From contig NMRB01001850.1 of assembly GCA_002633025.1 (NCBI GenBank), positions 30,430 through 94,429 of the forward strand: DNA of 64,000 nt, read 5' to 3'. The DNA is from Notospermus geniculatus. Taxonomy: Eukaryota > Nemertea > Pilidiophora > Heteronemertea > Lineidae. Position numbers and translations under genes: made by a program. Position 1 is the first letter of the stretch. Each line of letters opens with the position of its first letter. Below, piece by piece: positions 54,991 to 64,000 of the stretch. The notes under the pieces were generated by a model. It saw only the letters and a program-made list of their open reading frames with translations. It was not told where the DNA came from and ran no database searches.

Positions 54991-55257
54991 TCCTATAGGT
55001 GTTGGGCCCAGATATGTGCCATTACGGCTCCTATAGGTGTGGGGCCAAGATATGTGCCATTACGGCTACTATAGATGTTGGACCCAGATATGTGCCATTA
55101 TGGCTACTATAGGTGTTGGGCCCAGCTATGTGCCATTATAGATGTTGGACCCAGATATGTGCCATTACGGCTACTATAGGTGTTGGGCCCAGCTATGTGC
55201 CATTATAGATGTTGGACCCAGATATGTGCCATTACGGCTAATATAGGTGTTGGGGAT
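54991..55257 (+). repeat. Minisatellite, seven units (B2 edge)
   Basis: Seven 'tgtgccatta' units of about 30-38 bp. The last four form a two-unit higher-order repeat ('cagctatgtgcc' then 'cagatatgtgcc'). The array begins immediately after a single N at 54,990. B1 has only two units. Confidence 0.92.
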
Positions 55258-55272
55258 TCATCATGCGAGATT

Positions 55273-55556
55273 TAAGGAGCCCTGATGAGCCGAGTGGCTA
55301 TCAAGTCCGCTCAGCAAGCGGAAGGTCCCGGTTTCGAAACCGGCCCGTGCCATGGGATTACATTCCTGGCTCTTCACGTCCGTCGCATAGGACAGTAAGC
55401 TGTGGTGCCTTGTACCTTGTGTCTTTGCAAGGGCAAGTTAAAGCTCCATCCAGGTGAGGAACACGTGTAGCTTGAGATAGCCTCTTCCGGTATCACCAGG
55501 GCCAATAATGCTATGGCTTCGGCCCTGACGGAAAAATCTAATACAAATTAACAAAT
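55273..55556 (+). mobile_element. tRNA-derived SINE, second family (B2)
   Basis: Ortholog of 41,959-42,226. Box A-like 'tgagccgagtgg' is better here, but box B is damaged ('gtttcgaaac'). Flanked by CATGCGAGATT and CATGTGAGATT. Confidence 0.9.
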
Positions 55557-55765
55557 CATGTGAGATTCCAGTGAACCCAAGCAGCAGGTTCCAATTTTAA
55601 CAGCCATATTTTTGCATTCACAATGTGTAGCATTTTATACATAATCTCATGTCTAGTCACATGAAATGCTCATGATCCTCTGGTCTGCATCTGACAAATA
55701 CCAAAGACATTTTCTATAATTTACATTTGTGATATTCAGAAATTTAATCCTGAGTGGCTGGCTTA

Positions 55766-56693
55766 TGGGGAACCGGAGAAACTTACGTCACGACGTGGCG
55801 CTGCAACAGAAGTTTCTTTTTTCTAACATTATTTCCATTTATTTATGGCGTGAAAACAACCCTTTTGTTTCGGCCGCCTGGCATTAAAATTTACATCGTC
55901 TTGTAGGAGATGAAAACTGCATTTTTCGGTGCTTTTTTCCTTAAAGGGCATATTGATGTGGTTATTATCACAGAATGAGGAACCGGACGAACTAACGTCA
56001 CAACGTGGCGCTGCGATCGATGAGACCGAAGTTTCTTTTTTCAACGTGATTTCCAGTCATTTCCATTAACTTCTGGCGTGAAATAAACCCTATTTTTTCG
56101 GTCGCATGACATTAAAGTTTACACCATCTTGTCGCGGATGAAAATTTCTAAAATTCCTTTGCTTTTTTCCTTAATATAAAGAGGTAGGATGGCGATAACG
56201 GCAACGTCTTTGTCTCATTTTTTCCTGTAGAAAAATGTACAGCAGATTTTTTCATGACGCAACGTCAACACATAAAACGACGTCAATGACGTCGGTTCGG
56301 TCTCATCGATCGCTGCGCCGACCTGTCGGGATAAACGGCATGCGGGTTCCTCATTGGTGGCATGAGGATACAACTTGGCATAATTTTTTAAAGTAAAATT
56401 TCATCAATGTCAACATTTGACCCAGAATACGCGAGTTCATGGTCACCAGCGCCACCTGTTGCATAGTGGCAGTACTGTTAGAAGCCTAATAGCGAGCTGC
56501 CTCTAGAGGCCCTTTAAAATGAAGAGATAGGATGGCGATAATGGCAACATCTTTATCTCATTATTCCTGTAGAAAATTTACAGCTCATTTTTTCATGACG
56601 CAACGTCAGCACCTAAAACGACGTCAATGACGTCACTTCGGTCGTACCGCTCACAGCGCCGACCTGTCGGATAAACGGCACGCAGGTTCCTCA
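55766..56693. mobile_element. TGAGGAACC-family MITE, multiply nested (B2)
   Basis: Ortholog of 42,436-43,011. It contains the damaged TTAA element (55,941-56,516), which in turn contains a complete TGAGGAACC MITE (55,976-56,353): three levels, with the same family outermost and innermost. Confidence 0.87.
55976..56353. mobile_element. TGAGGAACC-family MITE present in B2 only
   Basis: The ends are TGAGGAACCGGAC and GCGGGTTCCTCA. Arms include 'gctgcgatcgatgagaccga' and 'tcggtctcatcgatcgctgc'. B1 has CAGAATTGG at the site, B2 has CAGAA/element/TTGG, so there is no duplication or only AT. Confidence 0.93.
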
Positions 56694-57756
56694 TTCAAGC
56701 AACATGTGCTTGTTAGTGAAACAGACCAATGCCTGTTGGTCGAAATCAACTACATCCGCTCCTACAGGTATGTCCCCCCGAAAAAATGGAAGTATCATGT
56801 TCAGGGCCATTTTTTCTGATACACTCTGTAAAAAGCATGACCAACATGAATTAGCCTTGCACACTTATTGCAGTATGGGTGTGGTTTATTGCTCTGTTGC
56901 CATTTTTCATCTAAACCATGTACAACGTACATAAACATGGAAGGGATACACCAATTCAGTTACACGACGACATAATCCCTGCACACAATACAGTACATAC
57001 TGTACACCTGTGTTGGTCCAGGTTAAGGCGACATGAGGCCTTCAGGTGTTCAATTTAACATGAGCAATAAACCTGTACATCAGCACAGAAGCAATGTACG
57101 TGTGTGGAGCGTTTTCTTGCCATGGAATGGAAAGGGAACATTTCTCCTCATAAAGGTTTTGTTTTCTCCAGAGAGTCCTCAACTGCATTAAAAAATGTGC
57201 GTATATAATGGCCCTTGCTCCAGGCACATCATACCGAATCAATCAGCCAATCAAATCGCGACCATGACCGAAAAAAAAATCACATTTCTCGTGAGCGACG
57301 TTAGACTGCAATGCATAGTGCAGCAATGAGAACCATCGTATACTTCAACGATATTTGCAATCATAATCCAATACACGTTGTGTACAAAATGCACATTGGG
57401 TTCAGTCATTATAGGTGTGAATTGGAGTCCAGATAATCGGCTGCTAGTGAATTTTTTCACGCAGGAAATGGCATCTTGGCAGGGGAAATCTGCATTTTGC
57501 CCCTGGCACTCCACGGCGAAGCATATTCTCAGGAATTACTGCTGCTAGATTGGCCGTAGAACATTCCCTCCTCTGCCAAGAAAATGGCTGAATAACCGAT
57601 GCAAGACTAATCCGAACATGCCAGAGAAAAATGCTGTGAAAATTTCTGTTTATTTCATTCAGAGTTAGATTCCAACAGCGACATCAGAAGTGATCGGACA
57701 GACTTTTTGAGACTGATGTACATACAGGGCCGGCGCGGCCACTTTTCCATTGAGGG

Positions 57757-58166
57757 GGTACACCACCAATAGGGCTGAAAGGGTAAATGTCATCCTGGGT
57801 ATATACAATGATCACCCAGGATCTCCATCTTCACTAAAACAATACCTGGGTGTACTTTCGGTTGCCGAACATAACCCAGCATAGAAGTATGACACCTGGA
57901 TTCGAGGTTGTCTCGCCCGTGGTCACGTGACCGCCTGAAGAATGTCATGAACAGCTACACTCAAAAAGTACCGCGGCACGAGACCGCAAGATTCCACGGG
58001 ATTTCTAAATAGGACTCGTTCCTAGGCGCAGATTGCGGAAGCTGGGTGATGTTCGGCTACCGAAACTACACCCAGGGTATTGTTTTAGTGAAGACTGAGA
58101 TCCTGGGTAATCTTTGTATACCCAGGACGACATTTACCCTTTCAGCACCAATAGGGGCACCTTACA
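57757..58166. mobile_element. Snap-back element (B2 ortholog)
   Basis: Matches 44,080-44,490 with small indels in both arms ('atatacaatgatcacccagg', 'tacccaggacgacattt'). Confidence 0.8.
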
Positions 58167-58623
58167 GAACGAGAGATTTAGTTAAGTGTAATTTCCAAGC
58201 ACAACGAACCATGAGGCCAGGACAAGAAGATTTTTATTATAAAATATTTCCCATATCTGATATATTTGGTCTGATATGTTGGGATTTGGGAAAAGAGGTC
58301 AAGCTGTATTGGGTGAACGCGATTGCCCTGCTCCCCGAGAAAATTTTGATTCTGAAGTACCTGAAACATGATTTCCTGGCATCTGGGTGGGTGACGATGG
58401 ACATAACACTTGGAGGGGTGTGCAAAGTGCCCTTTTGGGATTTGCGTACCCGTTTCAAAATTAAGGGCAATTAAAAAGGGCACATCATCCACAATTATTG
58501 GGGGGGGGGGGTAAATACCCCACCCCCACCCTGGCCGTGCCAGCCTATATATCACCTATTTACGATGCTTTAATTCAAAGAAAACTTAGTCCTGAGTAAG
58601 GCACCACCATTGGGTTCATTGGT

Positions 58624-58912
58624 GCCCAGTGGTGTAGTGGTTCGGGTCTCCGACTAGCGGTCAGAGGATCCCGGGTTCGAATCCCACTGGGCGTGAGACT
58701 TTGGGCAAGTCTCTTTGCCTCACTGGCCTCTCTCCACCCAGGTGTATAAATGGGTACCGGTCGGAAATGCTCGATTGTAGTGCTGAATGAGCAGCTTATC
58801 TGAGTTATACTGAAAGGTTTCAGGACAGACTGGGGTTAAAGTGTAAAGTCGGATGATAACCTCTACCGTAGTTGATATCAGACTATAAACCCAAACTTTA
58901 ACTTTTTTTAAA
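58624..58912 (+). mobile_element. tRNA-derived SINE present in B2 only
   Basis: Head GCCCAGTGGTGTAGTGG (box A tggtgtagtgg) with a perfect box B 'ggttcgaatcc' and an acceptor that pairs with the start (GCCCAGT with ACTGGGC). Body with 'tttgcctcactggcctctct' and 'ggtgtataaatgggtacc'; A/T-rich tail. B1 reads 'ttcattggtctttacaaaat' without it, so the family was active after the split. Confidence 0.95.
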
Positions 58913-59471
58913 ACTTTGTCTTTACAAAACGTCGTGGACCCATTAAAATGGCAAACTTGCAAAACTCTAACGAATCATGCAGCAGGAAATCGTCTGTGTC
59001 AACTCCGCTTAATCCGTGATGGAGGCATTCTTTCTTTCATATTGGTATTTTTAAAAACAATCTACCGTGGAATGTTCTTTCATGTTCAGGTGGTCATATG
59101 GTCAATTAACATCGTAACGGTCAAAAGGACCCTTGAGAGAAAACGGACATAAAGCAGAATGATCACGGCATTAAAATGATGGCCCATATGTCACTGATTT
59201 CAATGACGGTTGGATAGCTCTCGATGCTTTTTCCCGACAGTGGAAGGTTTTATCATGAGTGTGTCACAAGGTGTGACAGCTGATTAGAGATGAAAATCAT
59301 GTAGGAGAAACTGAAAAAGACTCCGGAAAATTTGACCGGCTGATCACGGTCAATTTCTTCCCATTACTTCAGTGGTCAGTAGAGCTTATACCACCTGTCA
59401 TAAGATACCCATGGGTACATTTCTTAGAGTTGCGATATTTAGGTGGTACAATTTTTCTGTTTTTACACATA

Positions 59472-60084
59472 AGCTGTGTTCACACTGAAACCGACTTGAA
59501 AGCGTTTTCCGGAAAACCCTTTTGACCAAAAACGACCGTGCCACACTACAATCACAAAGCGTTTTCAAATCGCTTTATCACGCCGGGATGAAGTCGAGTA
59601 AGACTGTGCTGCCATCTATGAATGGTATTTACTATCATTCCAAGATGGATGCACCAATAGGAGCAGTCAGCCGTGCATATTGCCAACAGATGGCAGCAAA
59701 GTCTTAGCGGACCAATGTACAGGAAAATCTACGTGATTGCTGCTCGATCGATAATGACTGGGTCCGCTAGATGCATTGAATTGGGCCGTAGTGACACCTA
59801 GTGGTCAACTCGCTGACAGCTCCTATTGAAGATCTTTTTCTCGTTTTGCATTTGTCGGCCCAAAGTATGTGCGAATCTATTGCACATCCGTACAACACTT
59901 AGAGGGCCACATTCAAAAGTGTTTTAGCCGAACCATTTTCAAGTCATTTTGAAGCCACACTGGAACCGTTTTTGTTAAAACGCTTTCAAACCGTTTTAAG
60001 AGGCCTCTAATGGAGGCACCCTAAACCGTTTTAACATCTTAAAACGTTTTCAAACCATTTTAAAAGCCCAGTGTGAATGCAGCT
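59472..60084. mobile_element. 613-bp MITE with AGCTG(T/C)(G/A)TTCACACTG ends, B2 only
   Basis: The left end is AGCTGTGTTCACACTG and the right is CAGTGTGAATGCAGCT. 'aaagcgttttc', 'aaaacgctttc' and 'aaccgtttta' words repeat near both ends. B1 has 'cacttagtgg' at the site; TAA/TTA flanks suggest a 3-bp duplication. Confidence 0.9.
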
Positions 60085-60458
60085 TTAGTGGAACAAAATC
60101 ATACGGAAAGTTTCATTTTGAGCATTGTACAGTAAAACCTGACTAAATTTGACCAAATGCCGCCACACAACCTGTATTTTTTTCAGAATGGGCAACGCCG
60201 TGAATGAGACCAAGTGGGTTAACCATTCGAAGATTGCTTCATCCATCGTTGACAACGGAAGACGCCCATGATGAGATCGTCATGCAGAATTAGACATGTG
60301 CAACCGCAAATAGACGTGTAACCCGGGTCATGTGACAGCGGTGAAGCCAGCATGACATTCAGCGAATCATTATAGCATTCTTTAGGTTTACGGCGATGTG
60401 ACGGAGAAATACTTGATACCTGATGGAACTATCCGGGCATTTTCGGGGGGGGGGCCTC

Positions 60459-61023
60459 TTAAAGGGAGACTGCACTCATTGTGTGAAATTCTGAATTTTT
60501 GAAATATCGTTAATATATTCAAACCCATTGATATCTGCAACATGTCAGATTTTTTTTAAATCAGCAAACTCCTCATTTTAAGTATTTTAATTGAATCCCA
60601 AGGGGACCATTGCACAGCACATGTGATGTCATATGTGCTCAATGCATATTTATTAAAGCCCGTGTCACACTGTCCATACGATGGCCATACGAATTTTGGA
60701 AACTTTTGGAAATCTTACTGATAAGTGCCAGCCTGAAGAAGACCCCGGTTGGAATCGAAAATTTGCAAGATTATGCAAGTTGACTTCGGGGCCATCTTCA
60801 CGCAACATTCAAAATTCCATATTCGTGTGGCCATTGGGTGTCTAATTTTGGGACAGTGTGACACGGGCTTAAGGAACAACCAATAGGATAAGGCAGTCAC
60901 AGTATTAGCTCATTCACTACAAAAGGTCGTCAGCCTATTGACACTAGTGACATCACAGTTCATGGCATTAGTCTATGGATTGATAAAAATTCAAAAGCTT
61001 ACAATGAGTGGAGTCTCCTTTAA
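60459..61023. mobile_element. TTAA/AGGGAGACTCC-family MITE (B2)
   Basis: Ortholog of 46,614-46,960, enlarged by the MITE at 60,657-60,869. Confidence 0.9.
60657..60869. mobile_element. MITE with AGCCCGTGTCACACTGTCC ends, B2 only
   Basis: The left end is AGCCCGTGTCACACTGTCC and the right is GGACAGTGTGACACGGGCT, a perfect pair. TAA flanks both sides (60,654-60,656 and 60,870-60,872), a PIF/Harbinger-like duplication. The interior carries 'gccagcctgaagaa' and 'accccggttgg', shared with another MITE family at about 47,834 and 61,905. Confidence 0.93.
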
Positions 61024-61379
61024 CCCCTTTATCACCAACAGGGCAATGAAATTAGTTTTCAGATTTGGAAAGGAAACATAAGGAGGTAAATGAAAATTCT
61101 GAGAGCACATTTCATTGGCATGGAGAATTTTTACCGTATTTTTTTTTCTGGCGAATGAAATATCAAGTGAAGGATGCCTTAGATGCTTGTTAACACCTTC
61201 TGGGCCTATGTAGGCCTAGCTGGCTTATAAAAGCACAGGAACATCATGGGATAGTCACGTAGGTTTTTGGAATCGTGTGATGCTACGAGTTCACCTTATC
61301 CTTAACCTCAGCATTGCTGGTTCAATATTCGTAACGTTTTTTAAGTCTCTGTGCAATCTTCGTGCCACATGCTACTCAC

Positions 61380-61440
61380 CAGCCTCTCTGCATCACTTTG
61401 CTGCAGCATGAAGCCGTCACCATGGAAACCGTAGATCCGA
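61380..61440 (-). CDS. Putative 61-nt internal exon (B2)
   Basis: Identical to 47,304-47,364, with the same acceptor and GTGAGT donor. In B2 the upstream frame is joined differently because 'ttatact' of B1 is 'ttggt'. See the B1 entry for the reading. Confidence 0.3.
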
Positions 61441-61816
61441 CTAAATAGGCAGAAAGGGATTCGAAAATTTGTTTGTTGTGTTCGGCTCTCGGTGATGTAA
61501 CCATTTTGGTCAGTGAGCACGCTGGGGTATGATAAGAGTGGGAATCGTTCGATGGCGATGGCTATGTCGGCAGAAAACAAGCAAAATATGACGGCGTTAC
61601 TAGACTAGTGCTATATCTTTGAAGAAACCTGGCCAGATATGTCCAGCAGATTGAGGAGGAGAATGAGATCACCGTCCATAAGAAGTGATGTGAACCCCCA
61701 AGAAACCCTTTTCTCCACATGACCCTGAGGGTTACCATCAGTGTTGGAGCAGGTTGTGGAAGGCCAGGAAAAAACATACATACCATCCACTAAAACCAAT
61801 TATGACTCCTGAACAT

Positions 61817-62219
61817 GGGTTTCAGCCAGAGGGGGGGGGGGGCAAGGGGGCAGGAGCACCCCTTTCATGATCTAAAGGGGAGCTTGCCCCCTTATTATTG
61901 CAAAGCCAGCCTGAAGAAAACCCCGGTTGGGGTCGAAAATTTGCTAAATTTCTGGAAGACGACTTCGGTTATTATATTCTATTATTATTGCAGAGCAGTG
62001 TCTTTATATTGCCCTTATTTTCATTCAAGAGATACAACAGTCGAACAAAGATCTGTACACTTCTGATTTCTCAAACATGTTACACCAGATTAACATTGAA
62101 AACATGCAACACTCAGAGATGTTACACCCAAATTAACATTGAAAACATGCAACACTCTGAGATATTACACCAGAATTAACACTGTGTCCCCCTAAATATT
62201 TTTTCTGGCAGAAACCCTT
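61817..62219. mobile_element. CAGGGTTTCCGCCAGA-family MITE (B2)
   Basis: Ortholog of 47,755-48,136. The left end and its duplication are eroded ('catgggtttcagccaga'). Confidence 0.88.
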
Positions 62220-62832
62220 CATACCTGTCATAAAGTGCAAATTTTACCAATATTCGGAATGCATTATCTTGACCTCAAATGCAGTGCAACATGATCTCAT
62301 TCACATTTTGAGGTTCCGGGTATCCATACTAATTACAAGTTCCACAGAATGCAATGGGACAAGCTGACAGCTACCCCTCTGGTCATATGGCACGAGATAC
62401 GAACCGAACCGCCAGCTACACCCAATTCAATATCATCATCTCCCAGCATCCAGTACACAAGCAGCTTTGTTCCAACTAAGTATGCTATCATCGCTAAGAG
62501 CCTACCATTTCAAAGATACTGCAGTGGATTACACATGTTAATCTCATTACATTAGGATCAGTGTTATCATATGACAATCGTGAAGATTATGTGAAATATA
62601 TCCATCTCTTTTACATTTACTGATGATTACAACTCAATGGTGGGCAGGTTCGCCTTTTATGTCAACCCGACTCAGTGGGGAGGTTCCCCTTTTATATCAA
62701 CCCGACCCCTGGGAATATTACCAGCGGATCTCGTTTGATGTGGTCATCTTATTATGATAGGGTATCTAGTGACTGGAAAAAAATATCAAGGATATGTACA
62801 TGTATTTATTTGTTTGCATTATTAGCAATTTA

Positions 62833-63153
62833 GGCCATTCGAATAACATTTATAGTTTCTCGCCAGTTATTTTTCAGAATTTGATGAGCTTTTTTTCACT
62901 ATTCATTATTTATTATGTTTTTCATGGAAACTTTGAACCCTTTTCGCACACACTAACTGGCATTTACAAACTGATTTTACGCCCAAAATGTGTTTTTTTG
63001 GAATGAAAATCAATTCAGAAATGGCAATTTGTGCTGTGTGAGAGCGCTTGGGCTTTTTGAAAGTGAAGGGAAAGCAGTTCCGTGGCAGATTTTTGGCTTT
63101 TTTTTAAAAACAATGACATTTGATGAGAAACTACAAATGTAATTTCATTGGCC
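62833..63153. mobile_element. GGCCATTCG-ended insertion, B2 only
   Basis: The ends are GGCCATTCGAATAACATTTA and, at the right, ATGTAATTTCATTGGCC. TTA flanks both sides (62,830-62,832 and 63,154-63,156), and B1 has a single TTA at 48,742-48,744. A 3-bp duplication of PIF/Harbinger type. A/T-rich interior with no coding signature. Confidence 0.85.
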
Positions 63154-63320
63154 TTATGTGGTGAGGGCCACGGTCATCCACTATAATATCTGATTCTTTT
63201 AAGTGACTTTGAAAAAAAACTTGTGAAAGAAAGAGCATTCCTCTTCATTTTGCACAATTTTATACGATTCTTTGAATGATCTTTGAGAATAATGCCCTGT
63301 TAGAAAGTATAGTATAAACC

Positions 63321-63605
63321 CAGGGTTATATCTCGGCCATTTTAGAGTGGTGCTGCACCGGGCCGCTAAAAGGGGGTGCCGCTGTGCCCTTTTTTACCCT
63401 CTGCCATGGTCCCTTTTGGTCATATCACCTTAGAAACTGGCTTAAATTGGCTGTTAACTGGAGCTATATAGACCTTTTTAACTGACAAGCGTCTCAAATT
63501 CCGTTAGTAGAAATGTCACAAATGAAAAGTGCCCTTTTCAAGTTTGAAGTGCCCTTTTTACCAAAGTTTGCACCGTGCCCATCTGAAATGCTAGATATAA
63601 CCCTG
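63321..63605. mobile_element. CAGGGTTATATCTAGG-family MITE (B2)
   Basis: The ends are CAGGGTTATATCTCGG and CTAGATATAACCCTG. Ortholog of 48,905-49,171. It retains 'ctgccatggtcccttttggt', lost in B1 but present at 31.9 kb. Confidence 0.9.
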
Positions 63606-64000
63606 CATGCAGTAGATCTGAACAGAAAATGAAAGTGAGCAGTTTGCCAGCAGCTTGCATGACCTACACAGGAAGGGCAACAGCTGCTGCACATTGCTTC
63701 CCAATGTAGGGCCTACACCGCAATATCAACAACATTATATCTCATATCTGCTGCCTGGGGGTTTTGATGCAAAAAAGTTTTTTTCCCGACAATGACATAC
63801 ACTATTATATCAGAGATAAAAGCCTCATAAGAAATCCAGAACGGAGGGATTCAATATTCAACGGAAATGACAAAAGGTTAATGATGTAAAATGGTGACAT
63901 CGAATGTGCCAACAATGCAGAGCTTGGAAGTCAGTTGCTGGGACATAAAGGCCTTTTGATGCAGAAAGTCCAAAGCGTGATACATCTTGGATGGAAATCG

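Larger units (their letters stand above)
54991..64000 (+). repeat. Long direct duplication, copy B2 (continues past window)
   Basis: Partner of B1. B2-only insertions are 55,976-56,353, 58,624-58,912, 59,472-60,084, 60,657-60,869 and 62,833-63,153. The copy starts at an N and is cut by the window end. Confidence 0.95.

Noticed and set aside
54991-55257. CRISPR-like array
   Set aside because: Units are directly tandem with no unique spacers, and the DNA is eukaryotic. It is a minisatellite.
62766-63006. Hydrophobic 70-codon frame at 62,794-63,006 as a membrane protein gene
   Set aside because: It begins in shared B1/B2 sequence and is completed only by the B2-specific A/T-rich insertion, so it is not an ancestral coding region.

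Overview
The window is non-coding, repeat-dense eukaryotic DNA from a draft assembly. It has a 685-base N gap, several single Ns, G/C homopolymers next to Ns, no long open frame, and splice-like signals around very short possible exons. Base composition, the frequent 'taggcctac' words, tRNA-derived SINEs and an exact histone-H2B-type octamer box suggest an invertebrate deuterostome (echinoderm, hemichordate or lancelet). That placement is inference; no conserved marker gene is present to prove it.

Layout. 1-9.7 kb is single-copy DNA sprinkled with short inverted-repeat transposons (MITEs), one larger element with terminal hairpins, a 21-bp tandem repeat and a set of dispersed direct repeats. 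A segment of about 7.5-9 kb occurs twice in direct orientation: A1 (about 9.91-18.84 kb) and A2 (about 23.07-30.42 kb). Between them lie a snap-back MITE, the N gap and an unusual 1.4-kb element made of two ACTGA-rich arrays around a unique core. 30.4-41.8 kb holds a reverse SINE, nested MITEs that use TTAA targets, a MULE-like element with promoter-like motifs and a local 0.93-kb tandem duplication. A second long duplication, B1 (about 41.84-49.57 kb) and B2 (about 54.99 kb to the window end), flanks another MITE-rich stretch.

The A and B copies are close enough to align by eye but differ by more than a dozen clean insertions. Because the unoccupied site survives in the sister copy, element ends and target duplications can be read directly. 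At least four insertion chemistries are visible: CAG-ended elements with 5-bp duplications (four families), TTAA-flanked elements (at least six), 3-bp TAA/TTA duplications (four), and two groups with little or no duplication. The latter are a Spy-like element inserted exactly between AAA and TTT, and a TGAGGAACC-ended family always found between AA and TT.

Genes are nearly absent. The best coding evidence is a two-exon candidate on the + strand of A2 (26,624-26,698 joined in phase to 27,436-27,516), whose first exon differs from A1 only at synonymous sites. A 61-nt putative exon in B1/B2 and a 109-nt one in A2 are weaker. Whether A1/A2 and B1/B2 are true tandem duplications or two haplotypes placed in line is unresolved. 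Single Ns sit exactly at one B boundary and at the end of the 0.93-kb repeat, so an assembly cause must be considered.
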